From Clostridium sp. N3C (GTDB taxonomy: Bacteria > Bacillota > Clostridia > Clostridiales > Clostridiaceae): 64,000 bases of DNA. The stretch spans positions 1 through 64,000 of the forward strand of contig NZ_FMJL01000001.1 in assembly GCF_900095445.1 (NCBI RefSeq), written 5' to 3'. The position numbers and the translations under genes were made by a program. The notes under the pieces were generated by a model, which saw only the letters and a list, made by a program, of their open reading frames with translations, made no database searches and was not told the DNA's origin. This document shows positions 20,412-29,815 of the stretch, piece after piece. Position 1 is the first letter of the stretch. Each line of letters begins with the position of its first letter.

Positions 20412-22499
20412 ATGAAAAATGTACCAGAGATATTTGGTAGTCAGGTTTTTAATGATGCTGTTATGAAGGAAAGATTGCCTAAGGATGTTTACAAGGCTCT
20501 TAAGAAAACTATTGCAGAAGGTACCCATTTGGAACTAGATGTTGCAAATGTAGTTGCCAATGCCATGAAGGATTGGGCTGTAGAAAAGGGAGCAACACAC
20601 TTCACACACTGGTTCCAGCCAATGACTGGAGTTACTGCTGAAAAACATGATAGTTTTATATCACCAGAAGGTAATGGAAAAGTTATAATGGAGTTTTCTG
20701 GAAAAGAGTTGGTTAAAGGTGAACCGGATGCATCCAGTTTCCCATCTGGAGGACTAAGAGCAACTTTTGAAGCAAGAGGATATACTGTTTGGGATACAAC
20801 TTCTTATGCTTTCATCAAAGATGGAACTCTTTGTATACCAACTGCCTTTTGCTCCTATAGTGGAGAAGCTCTTGATAAAAAGACACCATTACTTCGTTCA
20901 ATGGAAGCTCTTGATAAACAAGCTATAAGAATTTTAAGACTTTTTGGAAATACTACTGCTAAGCGTGTAATTACAACTGTAGGACCAGAACAGGAATATT
21001 TCTTAATAGATAAAGAACTTTACCTAAAGAGACCGGACCTTGTAAATTGTGGACGAACCTTATTTGGAGCAAGACCACCAAAGGGACAGGAGTTAGAAGA
21101 TCATTATTTTGGAAGTATAAAGCCTAGAGTATCTGCATTTATGAAAGAGCTAGAAGAAGAGTTATGGAAGCTTGGGATCTTGGCTAAAACGAAGCATAAT
21201 GAGGTTGCTCCAGCGCAGCATGAGTTGGCTCCTATTTTTTCAATAAGTAATATTGCTACGGACCATAATCAGCTTGTTATGGAATTAATGAAGAGTATTG
21301 CTAACAAGCACGGATTAGTTTGTTTATTGCATGAGAAGCCTTTTGCAGGAGTAAATGGAAGTGGTAAGCATAATAATTGGTCTATCTCTACAGATACAGG
21401 AGTAAATTTACTTGAGCCAGGAGATACACCTTATGAAAATGCTCAATTTCTTCTATTCCTAACAGCAGTAATAAAAGCTGTAGATGATTATCAGGATTTA
21501 CTTCGTGTTTCTGTAGCAAGTGCAGGAAATGATCATAGACTAGGTGCCAATGAAGCGCCACCTGCAATTGTATCTATATTCTTAGGGGATGAACTTACAG
21601 AAATATTAGAAGCTATTGAAAATGATTCTGTTTATGTAGGTAAGGAAAAGAATCAAATGGAAATTGGAGTTACAGTGCTTCCTCACTTCTCAAAGGATAC
21701 TACAGATCGTAATCGTACTTCACCTTTTGCTTTTACAGGAAACAAGTTTGAATTCCGCATGCTAGGTTCTAATTTCTCCATTGCAGGACCAAACATTGTT
21801 TTAAACTCTATAGTAGCAAAGGTGTTAAGTGATTTTGCAGATAGACTTGAAAATAGCAGTAATTTTAAAGAAGATCTTAATGCATTAATTAAAGAATCAA
21901 TTAAGAATCATAAACGAATTATTTTTAATGGTAATAATTATTCAGATGAATGGGTTAAAGAAGCAGAAAGAAGAGGTCTTCTTAATTTAAAAAATACTGC
22001 AGATGCAATTCCGACATTTATTGCACCTAAGAATGTAGAAATGTTTACTCAGCTTAAGGTTTTCACTGAAGCAGAGATGCATTCAAGATATGAAATAATG
22101 CTTGAAAGTTATCAGAAGACTATTCATATTGAAGCTCTTACAATGATTGATCTTGTTAAAAAGGAAATATTGCCAGCGTCTTTAGGATATCAGAATGAAC
22201 TTGTAAGTTTGGTTAATGGTAAAAAAGCTTGTGGTATTGAAAGCGAACCAGAAGGAACCATTCTTAGAAAACTTTCAAGCTTAACAGCCTCCTTGTATAC
22301 TAAATTGGAAGAATTAGAAACTACTGTTTTAAATGTTAAGACAATATCTGATAGCTTAGAATTAACTAAGTATTATAGAAATTCAGTGTTCATGGCAATG
22401 ACTGAACTTAGACTAATTGTTGATGAGCTTGAAACATTGGTAGCTAAAAAGTATTGGACTTTACCAACCTATGCAGAACTTTTATACAGTGTAAACTAA
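20412..22499 (+). CDS. glnN: glutamine synthetase type III
   Basis: A 695-aa GSIII that makes glutamine from glutamate and ammonia, a dodecamer of large subunits. Typical type III stretches are [52 protein letters not shown] and [16 protein letters not shown]. The ATG at 20412 has AAGGGGGAG upstream; a frame extension of 9 codons is not supported. It has its own promoter and hexaloop leader and ends at a terminator. It is probably the main glutamine synthetase, leaving the type I homologue at 8.2 kb free for another role. Confidence 0.96.
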   Translation: MKNVPEIFGSQVFNDAVMKERLPKDVYKALKKTIAEGTHLELDVANVVANAMKDWAVEKGATHFTHWFQPMTGVTAEKHDSFISPEGNGKVIMEFSGKELVKGEPDASSFPSGGLRATFEARGYTVWDTTSYAFIKDGTLCIPTAFCSYSGEALDKKTPLLRSMEALDKQAIRILRLFGNTTAKRVITTVGPEQEYFLIDKELYLKRPDLVNCGRTLFGARPPKGQELEDHYFGSIKPRVSAFMKELEEELWKLGILAKTKHNEVAPAQHELAPIFSISNIATDHNQLVMELMKSIANKHGLVCLLHEKPFAGVNGSGKHNNWSISTDTGVNLLEPGDTPYENAQFLLFLTAVIKAVDDYQDLLRVSVASAGNDHRLGANEAPPAIVSIFLGDELTEILEAIENDSVYVGKEKNQMEIGVTVLPHFSKDTTDRNRTSPFAFTGNKFEFRMLGSNFSIAGPNIVLNSIVAKVLSDFADRLENSSNFKEDLNALIKESIKNHKRIIFNGNNYSDEWVKEAERRGLLNLKNTADAIPTFIAPKNVEMFTQLKVFTEAEMHSRYEIMLESYQKTIHIEALTMIDLVKKEILPASLGYQNELVSLVNGKKACGIESEPEGTILRKLSSLTASLYTKLEELETTVLNVKTISDSLELTKYYRNSVFMAMTELRLIVDELETLVAKKYWTLPTYAELLYSVN

Positions 22500-22524
22500 A
22501 TAATCCAAGGTATAAAATTATTAG

Positions 22525-22561
22525 CCTACTGCGATTAATTCGTAGTAGGTTTTCCTTTTTT
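22525..22561 (+). terminator. terminator after glnN
   Basis: CCTACTGCGA pairs with TCGTAGTAGG (one G-U) around a 5-base loop, then a T-rich run. Confidence 0.85.
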
Positions 22562-22664
22562 ATTATTTTATTCATTCATATAGTAATTAATAGCCTAATG
22601 AATATTTAGTAAAAATGGAGTAAAGCTAATAAAGTAATTTTATTATGTTAAAAGGAGGATAGAA

Positions 22665-23357
22665 ATGTTTAAACATGAAAAAAAGCTACTGCATGAAGTT
22701 CGGGTGGATGCTGTAAATCCTAATTATGCAGCTATGCTTCAAGAGCAACTTGGAGGGCCTCAAGGTGAATTAAAAGCAGCTCTTCAATATCTTTCGCAAA
22801 GTTTTCGTATAAAGGATAAGGAAATTAGAGACTTATTTCTTGATATAGCTGCAGAGGAATTAAGTCATATGGAAATGGTAGCTACAACTATAAATTTGCT
22901 TAATGGACATGAGCTTAATGCCAATAATGCTACTATTGGCAATATTGAAGCCCATGTACTAACAGGGCTTACACCTATGCTCAGCAATGCTTCTGGATAC
23001 TTGTGGACTGCTGCTTACATAAATGAAACAGGAGATTTGGCAGCGGATATTTTATCAAATATAGCAGCAGAACAAAGGGCTAAGGTAGTATATGAATATT
23101 TATATAGACAAATAAATGATAAGGGTGTAAGAGATACTATTGAGTTCCTATTAAATCGTGAAGAAGCTCACAACACAATGTTTAGAGAGGCTTTTAATAA
23201 GATACAAGATACAGGTTCTCTAAAAGATTGGGGAATCACAAAGGATTCAAAACTTTATTTCAATCTTTCAACTCCAGGAGGTCAGTACTTTAATACTGAT
23301 AATCCTCAACCACCTAGCTTTAATAGTCCAAATGAAAAGCCTTTGCAATATCATTAA
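22665..23357 (+). CDS. manganese catalase family protein (CotJC-like)
   Basis: A 230-aa di-manganese catalase of the ferritin-like fold. Glu/His ligand-type motifs are in GELKAALQYLSQSF, AAEELSHMEMVATT, AAEQRAKVVYEYL and NREEAHNTMF, one per helix. This family destroys hydrogen peroxide; in Bacillus the relative CotJC belongs to the spore coat. The start has AAAGGAGGATAGAA. It stands alone and converges on the collagen-like gene, another likely spore-surface gene. The C-terminal 40 aa (GGQYFNTDNPQPP) is the Pro/Asn-rich tail common in this group. Vegetative or spore use cannot be told apart from sequence. Confidence 0.9.
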   Translation: MFKHEKKLLHEVRVDAVNPNYAAMLQEQLGGPQGELKAALQYLSQSFRIKDKEIRDLFLDIAAEELSHMEMVATTINLLNGHELNANNATIGNIEAHVLTGLTPMLSNASGYLWTAAYINETGDLAADILSNIAAEQRAKVVYEYLYRQINDKGVRDTIEFLLNREEAHNTMFREAFNKIQDTGSLKDWGITKDSKLYFNLSTPGGQYFNTDNPQPPSFNSPNEKPLQYH

Positions 23358-23520
23358 TTTTAATGCTACATTATAGATTTAATATTTTTAACTGGAGCTT
23401 TTGCTGTTTTAGCTTTATATGTAATCTCATATCACACCATCTTTGCAAAATTTTTATACTTATTTTGTCTTTAAAAGTGTAAAAAAATATAATTAAAAAT
23501 TGTTATGATAATATTGAAAT

Positions 23521-23565
23521 AAAAATATCTCGGTTCATAAAATTATTGTGAACCGAGATATTTTT
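23521..23565. terminator. bidirectional terminator between Mn catalase and collagen-like genes
   Basis: A perfect 17-bp inverted repeat, AAAAATATCTCGGTTCA with TGAACCGAGATATTTTT, around an 11-base loop. It serves both converging genes. Confidence 0.88.
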
Positions 23566-23574
23566 ATTAAGCTT

Positions 23575-24489
23575 TTAGAATTTGCACCAAGTACCTTTAT
23601 TGGATTTGACATAAGAAATACTTTCAATCTTACAAGTAGATACGATAGTGTTTTTTCCTAGAACAACTATACCGAAATCTGCAGCGGTTACTATATTTGC
23701 TGGTAAGGCGGTTCCACCGGCTACGATGCTCACTGTTTTATTAGCATAGGCTGCAGAAATTAGTGAATTTCTTATAGCATATTCACATTTGTAAGCTTTA
23801 CTATCTAATATCTCTGCGCAAGGTTTAAGAAAATTAAATCTGATAATTCCTCTTTTATCAAAGAAGGACTTTTCACAGTTATCAAGAAGAGTTATAGCAG
23901 CAATCTTGCAAATATTAATATTGGTAGTTACATTTCTACATGGGTCATCTAATTTTAAGATACAAGCTTCTCCATGTTCTGGATACAAATTAACCGGTGT
24001 TCCTATAGCGTAGCCACCGTGCTCATAATTAACTAACAGTTTTGAATTTGGAAACATTAATATTATCTGTTTTAGAACGTTAGAGATTTGTGCCATGCAT
24101 ATACAGTCAAAGGATTTTCCAGGGTCACCCTTTTCACCTTTAGGACCTCTAGGACCAGGATCACCTTTTTCGCCTTTAGGACCTCTAGGACCAGGACAGC
24201 CAGGGTCCCCTTTTTCACCTTTAGGACCTCTAGGACCAGGATCACCCTTTTCACCTTTAGGACCTCTAGGACCAGGATCGCCCTTTTCACCTTTAGGGCC
24301 TTGGGGACCTCTAGGACCAGGTAAGCCGCAAACAGTTACACAACGAGGGGTTAAGTCATGCTCTTTGTTGCAGTCATTATTTTCTAAATCGTAATCTAAG
24401 TTGTTACAATTATCACTATTATCTAAGTTATTGAAAGTATCTCTATTATCATCTTCATATAAATAATTATTATCCTTTTCTGAACTCAT
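23575..24489 (-). CDS. collagen-like repeat protein, probable spore surface
   Basis: A 304-aa protein in three parts. An acidic, Asn/Asp-rich head occupies residues 1-50. Gly-X-Y repeats at about 55-127 are built from a 12-residue unit [12 protein letters not shown] repeated with one GCP interruption. A C-terminal globular domain of about 175 aa contains several Cys. The layout matches BclA-type exosporium filament proteins, in which the repeats form a triple helix and the C-terminal domain trimerises. There is no classic signal peptide, as in spore-surface proteins assembled from the mother cell. AAGGGTGAT precedes the ATG. The repeat number probably varies between strains because the DNA units are near identical. 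Confidence 0.85.
   Translation of the reverse strand: MSSEKDNNYLYEDDNRDTFNNLDNSDNCNNLDYDLENNDCNKEHDLTPRCVTVCGLPGPRGPQGPKGEKGDPGPRGPKGEKGDPGPRGPKGEKGDPGCPGPRGPKGEKGDPGPRGPKGEKGDPGKSFDCICMAQISNVLKQIILMFPNSKLLVNYEHGGYAIGTPVNLYPEHGEACILKLDDPCRNVTTNINICKIAAITLLDNCEKSFFDKRGIIRFNFLKPCAEILDSKAYKCEYAIRNSLISAAYANKTVSIVAGGTALPANIVTAADFGIVVLGKNTIVSTCKIESISYVKSNKGTWCKF
24118..24330 (-). repeat. 36-bp tandem repeats encoding Gly-X-Y collagen units
   Basis: Near-identical 36-base units (CCTTTAGGACCTCTAGGACC on the plus strand) occur about five times within the collagen-like gene, with a 9-base insertion between two of them. They explain the long overlapping open frames seen on other strands here. Confidence 0.85.
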
Positions 24490-24801
24490 ATTTTATCACC
24501 CTTGAAGTAATTTTTAATATAGTTGATTACTAAATTATATAGATTTTATATAACTAATAAAACAGACATTTAGTTAGATTTCTATTTAAAAGATGTCCGC
24601 TCATAACCTTACTTATTTTGGCTTTTGATTAAGGTATATTTTATTTTATTCAAAATTTGTTAAAATGGTTCCTAATAGAAAATTTTATGTTACATGATGT
24701 TATAAACTGTAAATAGATAATGAAAATGGACAATAGGATTAATAAGTTGAGTTTGTATTTTATTAAAAACATTCCCAGATAATTTGCAGGAAAATTATTA
24801 G

Positions 24802-24831
24802 TTGACATATAAGAAATCTTATAATAAGATT
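24802..24831 (+). promoter_or_regulatory. promoter with palindromic operator ahead of a MATE gene
   Basis: TTGACA (24802-24807) and TAAGAT (24825-24830) are 17 bases apart. A perfect palindrome AATCTTAT-A-ATAAGATT (24815-24831) covers the -10 region. An 8-1-8 repeat of this kind fits a dimeric repressor of MarR or TetR type. No regulator gene is adjacent. Confidence 0.55.
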
Positions 24832-24863
24832 ATCATAGTACAATTTTATATATATTTTAGAAA

Positions 24864-24954
24864 CTTAAGCTTTGCCACCGGGTAAAGTTTTTAAGGTGTT
24901 CTGAAACATTCCGTTAGGTCTTAGAAGGGATGTTAGGGACACCTTTTTATTTTG
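24864..24954 (+). promoter_or_regulatory. structured leader with terminator ahead of a MATE gene (unidentified class)
   Basis: Hairpin 1 pairs CTTTGCC and GGTAAAG around an ACCG tetraloop (24870-24887), enclosed by CTTAA/TTAAG (24864-24868 with 24891-24895). Hairpin 2 is a terminator: AAGGTGT (24893-24899) with ACACCTT (24939-24945), an inner ACATTCC/GGGATGT stem, then TTTTTATTTT. The bases of the two structures overlap by three positions. This looks like a small transcription-attenuating leader. I do not recognise the riboswitch class. Confidence 0.55.
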
Positions 24955-24968
24955 AGAGGGGGATTTAC

Positions 24969-26306
24969 ATGGGAAAAGCTATTATTAAAGATTTTGCTAA
25001 GTACGTAAGTTTGAATATCTTAGGTATGTTGGGAATTTCTTGTTACATTCTTGCAGACACATTTTTTGTGTCAAAGGCATTGGGAGCAACAGGTATTACA
25101 GCCCTTAATTTCTCAATTTCTATTTACAGCTTTATACATGGCATAGGCTTGATGATAGGTATAGGTGGGGCCACAAGATACAGTATTTTAAGATCTCAAA
25201 ATAAAGCTCTAAAAGCCAATGTAGTTTATACGACTTGTTTGAAAGTAGGACTATTTCTAGGAATATTGCTGGCCATAATTGGTATATTCTGTTCTGAAAC
25301 TTTGGCTTTGCTACTAGGTGCAGATAGTTCAACTTTACCTATGACTAAAACCTATTTATCTACCATATTGTGTTTTTCTCTATTTTTTATTATGAATAAT
25401 GTGCTTATTGCTTTTGTACGTAATGATAATAATCCTAATTTAGCAATGATAGCGATGCTTACAGGAAGTTTTTGTAATATTATTTTAGATTATATATTTA
25501 TGTATCTACTAAAGATGGGGATGTTCGGTGCAGCTTTTGCTACATGTCTTGCTCCTATTATAAGCATAGGCATATTGACTGTTCATTATTTAAAAGGGAA
25601 AAATAATTTTAAATATACTAAAAATAAGCTTAGTTTATCTATCAGTTTTGATATTTTAAGATTAGGTTTGTCATCCTTTATTACTGAAATTTCCTCAGCA
25701 GTGGCTCTTATAACTTTCAATTTAGTTATATTAAGGCTAGAAGGTAACCTAGGAGTGGCTTCCTACGGAATTGTTGCTAATATTGCCCTTGTAGCTGTGT
25801 CAGTATTTACTGGCATAGCACAGGGGATACAACCTCTAATAAGTAAGGCTTATGGTTTGAAAGACTCCTTGGTGATAAAAAAGCTAATGAAGTATGCCAT
25901 ACTAACTTCCGTTATGATAGCAACTCTTATTTATTTAGTATTATTCTTTAATACAGATATCATAGTTGGAATTTTTAACAGTGAAAAGAATAGGGAAATA
26001 GCACAGATTGCAAAAAAAGGTCTGAGAATTTATTTTATAGGATTTTTCTTTGCAGGTATAAATATATGTATGTCTATGTATTTAAGTGCTACAGAGAAGG
26101 CTAGGGATTCCTTTATAGTATCAGTAGGTAGAGGATGCGTAATAATTGTTCCATTAGTACTTATATTAAGTGCTTTGTTAAAAATGACTGGTATATGGTT
26201 ATCTTTTGTTTTGACGGAATTTATAGTAAATATAATATCAATAATTATGATAAATTTTCAAAGGGGAGTAAGTAATAAAGATAAAATTATTAGCAGGGCA
26301 AGTTAA
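24969..26306 (+). CDS. MATE family efflux protein
   Basis: A 445-aa membrane protein with about 12 hydrophobic segments in two homologous halves (ADTFFVSKALGATGITALN in the first, NLVILRLEGNLGVASYGIVANIA region in the second). MATE proteins export drugs or metabolites using Na+ or H+. The ATG at 24969 is preceded by GAGAGGGGGATTTAC; frame upstream of it overlaps the leader terminator. The gene stands alone behind a palindromic operator and a terminator leader, so it is probably inducible, perhaps by its substrate. The second MATE gene in this window (31 kb) is only distantly similar. The substrate is unknown. Confidence 0.9.
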   Translation: MGKAIIKDFAKYVSLNILGMLGISCYILADTFFVSKALGATGITALNFSISIYSFIHGIGLMIGIGGATRYSILRSQNKALKANVVYTTCLKVGLFLGILLAIIGIFCSETLALLLGADSSTLPMTKTYLSTILCFSLFFIMNNVLIAFVRNDNNPNLAMIAMLTGSFCNIILDYIFMYLLKMGMFGAAFATCLAPIISIGILTVHYLKGKNNFKYTKNKLSLSISFDILRLGLSSFITEISSAVALITFNLVILRLEGNLGVASYGIVANIALVAVSVFTGIAQGIQPLISKAYGLKDSLVIKKLMKYAILTSVMIATLIYLVLFFNTDIIVGIFNSEKNREIAQIAKKGLRIYFIGFFFAGINICMSMYLSATEKARDSFIVSVGRGCVIIVPLVLILSALLKMTGIWLSFVLTEFIVNIISIIMINFQRGVSNKDKIISRAS

Positions 26307-26320
26307 CTATATAGAGGACA

Positions 26321-26363
26321 AAATAAAAATTACTATAGTTTTTACCTATAGTAATTTTTATTT
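26321..26363. terminator. bidirectional terminator after the MATE gene
   Basis: AAATAAAAATTACTATAG pairs with CTATAGTAATTTTTATTT around a 6-base loop; the genes on both sides converge here. Confidence 0.85.
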
Positions 26364-26398
26364 TATATGATATAATTGAAAATTTTTATATGAATAGC

Positions 26399-27064
26399 TT
26401 AATACAAACCATAAGCTCTATTTATATCTTGAATAAAGATAATTCCATTACCTGGCTCATCAATTTTAAGGTCATTTCTTATAGAATTAGCTATTGCTTC
26501 TGTTAAGTGCTCTTCACATATTATTAATGCAATTTCTTTTTCCGGTTCTATTTCCATAGAAAATATTTTGCTGGTTTCATGAATACCAGAACCTCTACCA
26601 TGGATAATAGTGCCGCCTCTAGAACCTGCCTTAGATGCGGACTCAATTACTGCTTCTGCCTTACCTCTATCAACTATTACCGTAATAAGATTATACATAG
26701 GATTTTCAGCACCTCTACTTTCTATATTCTTTTTAGGCGTAAAACTTTTAGTTCCTAAGATACTTGTTATAGGAGTACTAAAAGCTATACCATGATGGGG
26801 CTTGCAAAACTTGAATTTATGATTTAATTCTTCTAGTACAGTATAGGCTGTAGTAGATTCTGCACCCATTAGAACAATCTCTTTTCGGCTTTCAGCTAAA
26901 TCTAAGAATTCTAGGAAAGTGTTTTTTATAGTACCTTTACCTAAAAGAATAGTAGCGCCATTTATTCCTAATTCTTTGGAGTGCTTTACTATTTTACTTC
27001 CTAATCCATAATTTACAATTACACAGAGCAATTCAAGTCCATTGACTTCAGGATTATTTTCCAT
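26399..27064 (-). CDS. tandem PII-like signalling protein
   Basis: A 221-aa protein made of two PII-like ferredoxin-fold domains. Domain 1 (about 8-100) has ELLCVIVNYGLGSKIVKHS and GATILLGKGTIKN. Domain 2 (about 125-215) has NLITVIVDRGKAEAVIESA and GGTIIHGRGSGIHET, the classic GRGSG turn. PII proteins bind adenine nucleotides or other small effectors and control enzymes or transporters. Its start overlaps the end of the upstream DUF1538 gene by 11 bases, so the two are translationally coupled and the membrane protein is the likely partner. No uridylylation-type Tyr loop is evident. The ligand is unknown. Confidence 0.85.
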   Translation of the reverse strand: MENNPEVNGLELLCVIVNYGLGSKIVKHSKELGINGATILLGKGTIKNTFLEFLDLAESRKEIVLMGAESTTAYTVLEELNHKFKFCKPHHGIAFSTPITSILGTKSFTPKKNIESRGAENPMYNLITVIVDRGKAEAVIESASKAGSRGGTIIHGRGSGIHETSKIFSMEIEPEKEIALIICEEHLTEAIANSIRNDLKIDEPGNGIIFIQDINRAYGLY

Positions 27065-28547
27065 TTTCTTGAATACCCTCCTTTTTAGACTTCATTTTAA
27101 AGATAAACCCTAATATTTGTAAGGTGATTATTGGAGTGAGGGCTACCATTGAAATCATTCCGAAGCCATCCTTTAAAACGCTTGCTCCTTCAATAGCTTC
27201 AGCAGCTCCCTGAGTGAAAGCTAATATAAAGGTTGCAGTCATAGGTCCTGTAGCAACTCCTCCTGCATCAAATGCAATCCCTACAAAAAGTTTTGGTACA
27301 AAATAACTCATAGCAATTGATATTATATATCCTGGTAATAAATAATGCCATAACTGAATTCTGGGTACTATTATTCTTATCATGGATAGAGCAATTGCAA
27401 AACCAACACCAATACAGAGGGGAATTAGTACTGCCCTTCGTTTAACATACCCACCTGTTACATCTTCTATTTGATGAGTTAATACATAAACTGCAGGTTC
27501 AGCCAACATTGTTACAAAACCAAGAATAAAGCCTGTTATTATAATATACCATTTATTGTCTAAGGTTGCAATGTTATAGCCTACTAAACTTCCCACTTCC
27601 ATAAATCCAGCATTAACACCAATTAAGAATATTACTAATCCTATAAAGGTATATATAAATCCTTTTAATATCTTAATAAAGGATTTTCTACTTAACTTAA
27701 AGGATATAAATTGCCCAAGGATGTAAATTATTACTAAAGGTAAAAGGGCAATAAAACTCTCTTTGAATACTGGGGGGATTTCTCGAATAAATGGAGCTAT
27801 AATTGAATTTGATTGAGATAGATTAAAATCCAGGCTACCGGAAAAATCACTGGTGCCTGAAAATATATTCAATAGCATAACGGATATAATTGCGCCTGCA
27901 GATGCTATTGCAACTAAACCGAAACTATCTTTTTCTGAGGACTTACTATCTTTCTTTAGGTTAGAAATACCTAGAGAAAGAGCGAGAATAAAGGGGACTG
28001 CTAACACACCTGTGGTAGCACCTGAAGCGTCAAAGGCTATTGCCTGAAACTCTGCTGATGTAAAGAGAGCTAAAATAAAAATTAGTAAATATAAAACTGT
28101 CAAGGTTTTATATAACGGTATATTATATATTACTCTGATAAAACCGAAGGCTATCAATATAGCTAAGCCTATAGAAACTACTATTAGGATACTGCTGCTT
28201 GATATCTGTCCTAAAGTTACGGTAGCCACCTGATTAGCAAGCACTAATAAACCTGGTTCAGCAATTGAGATAAAGAAACCGAGAATCAATCCAGAAATAA
28301 CTACTATCCACAATTTGTTGGATTTGGTTATACTTGATCCTAGAATGGCACCTAGAGGAGTTACAGCTAAATCCACTCCAATTAGGAAAAAAGTCAAACC
28401 CAAAACAACTAATACCGCACCGATTATAAATCTAATGATAAGAGGTGGTGCTAAAGGAGATATGGTAAAGTGTAATAATAATACGATTATAGTAATCGGA
28501 ATAACCGATGTTAAAACCTCTTTTAATTTTTCTGTAAATATGTTCAT
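27054..28547 (-). CDS. DUF1538 integral membrane protein (putative transporter)
   Basis: A 497-aa, strongly hydrophobic protein with about 12 to 14 predicted membrane spans in two repeated halves. The repeat is plain: AEPGLLVLANQVATVTLG in half 1 answers AEPAVYVLTHQIEDVTGG in half 2, and AFDASGATTGVLAVPF answers AFDAGGVATGPMTATF. An internal duplication with conserved polar motifs inside membrane segments suggests a transporter or channel. The family has no established function. It is followed, with overlap, by a tandem PII-like protein, which fits a transporter gated by a small-molecule signal, as AmtB is by GlnK. The start is behind GAAAGGACG. Confidence 0.82.
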   Translation of the reverse strand: MNIFTEKLKEVLTSVIPITIIVLLLHFTISPLAPPLIIRFIIGAVLVVLGLTFFLIGVDLAVTPLGAILGSSITKSNKLWIVVISGLILGFFISIAEPGLLVLANQVATVTLGQISSSSILIVVSIGLAILIAFGFIRVIYNIPLYKTLTVLYLLIFILALFTSAEFQAIAFDASGATTGVLAVPFILALSLGISNLKKDSKSSEKDSFGLVAIASAGAIISVMLLNIFSGTSDFSGSLDFNLSQSNSIIAPFIREIPPVFKESFIALLPLVIIYILGQFISFKLSRKSFIKILKGFIYTFIGLVIFLIGVNAGFMEVGSLVGYNIATLDNKWYIIITGFILGFVTMLAEPAVYVLTHQIEDVTGGYVKRRAVLIPLCIGVGFAIALSMIRIIVPRIQLWHYLLPGYIISIAMSYFVPKLFVGIAFDAGGVATGPMTATFILAFTQGAAEAIEGASVLKDGFGMISMVALTPIITLQILGFIFKMKSKKEGIQENGK

Positions 28548-28574
28548 TTCAATTACGTCCTTTCTATAACTAAT

Positions 28575-28949
28575 TTAATTTAGATATAATGTAAGTAAGT
28601 CCTTGTATTTATTACCCTCAAAATAGTTGGTAAGCAATCTTATTATTCTTTTTCTTAGGTCTATTAGTAATACTATTAATATGAATAGTGGTTCTAGACT
28701 TATTTGGAATTTTATAAGATCACGTAATTTTGAATTTGCATTTGGAAATATACTTAATTCAAAATCAAAGTTTTGCTTTGACAATAATATAGGTATAGAA
28801 GTATTTTTTTCTTTTAAAGATATGATATTAGACATTTTATTTTTTGTTGTAGATTGAGAATTATTGTCAATAGGTAAATGAATTGTCTTAAAAAGTATAA
28901 ATATAATCAATAAAATGGGAACTAATTTTTTGCTAATTATAGCATTCAT
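28575..28949 (-). CDS. hypothetical small membrane protein
   Basis: 124 aa, not recognised. One membrane segment is near the N-terminus (PILLIIFILFKTIHL) and another near residues 83-100 (LEPLFILIVLLIDL), with a hydrophilic Ser/Asn/Lys-rich stretch between. The ATG follows an excellent GAGGGAGGTGTGTTT ribosome site, so it is very likely a real gene; an upstream in-frame Met is less likely. It sits 27 bases ahead of the DUF1538 gene in the same direction and may form a three-gene operon with the PII-like gene. Confidence 0.6.
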   Translation of the reverse strand: MNAIISKKLVPILLIIFILFKTIHLPIDNNSQSTTKNKMSNIISLKEKNTSIPILLSKQNFDFELSIFPNANSKLRDLIKFQISLEPLFILIVLLIDLRKRIIRLLTNYFEGNKYKDLLTLYLN

Positions 28950-29815
28950 AAACACACCTCCCTCAAATTTCTTTATTTTTGACCAAAAAATCAAATGAGG
29001 GGCTATTTATCTAAATTGAAATAAGTTATATATGAGTTTCTTTGAAAATCGTAAGTATTCTTAGCTTTATGATATCGTAGAAGCTAGTCTATGTCAAGAA
29101 TAAATAACCGCTAATAGCTTGATTTAACTAGCGTTATTATTATTTATAAAAGTTTTTATTATTAATATTATCATATAAATTAGAAAAGCAGGAGCTTTTT
29201 ACAATTAGGTGGTATGCAAGTGAAAGTAGACTAGGTAAATTTTGTATACTAAGTGATAAGGAAAAAGAAGTATATAGGCAATTAAAAAAGAATGGATAAT
29301 CATTTCTAATCAATTGGAAGTTTTATTGAAAGATGAAGGAGATATTGAAATTAATTGATCGTTATTTATGCGTTGTAAAGAAATAATTTGCCTGGGGAAA
29401 TTTATGAATATGATAATTATATTTCTGTGCTTAAAAAGGTCATTGGTATATGTGCCTTTATCTATAGACTTTCTGATTTAGATACTAGAATTTTCTATGG
29501 ATTTGTATGAAGTAAATAATATAGCAAATACTATTTATAACACTGCTATATGTATTTTAATTGTAGTAATGTTATGTGATAATCTTTTGATAAATGAAGG
29601 AATCATTAATTATAGCTCCTATAAGTGTGTTCGATTAAATGTTGATGAATAGAGCTAAAGAGAATTTTCGCTTTAACTCTATTTTAATTATTAATAGCAT
29701 ATAATAAAAAAGTCTAAATGATATATAATAAAAGAGTTGTGTTTAAATTATTTAAAGTGAAAAATTTTGTGGTAACTGTAATATTATAAAGTAAATTTGT
29801 ATGAGGTACTTGTTT
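28950..29815. other. eroded intergenic DNA
   Basis: About 860 bases without an intact gene of normal size. A hairpin-like repeat (AATAACCGCTA with TAGCGTTATT) lies near 29105-29146. From about 29190 short protein-like stretches interrupted by stops can be read on the plus strand, for example LGKFCILSDKEKEVYRQLKK (about 29232-29298) and NYISVLKKVIGICAFIYRLS. A 51-codon frame, 29497-29652, has a hydrophobic centre. These look like remains of one or more lost genes. None is identifiable. Confidence 0.45.

Noticed and set aside
24118..24330. CRISPR array
   Set aside because: Repeats are tandem without unique spacers and keep a Gly-X-Y reading frame.
24088..24394. Overlapping open frames on both strands in the collagen-like gene
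   Set aside because: They are by-products of the 36-bp Gly-X-Y repeats, with low-complexity translations and no ribosome sites.
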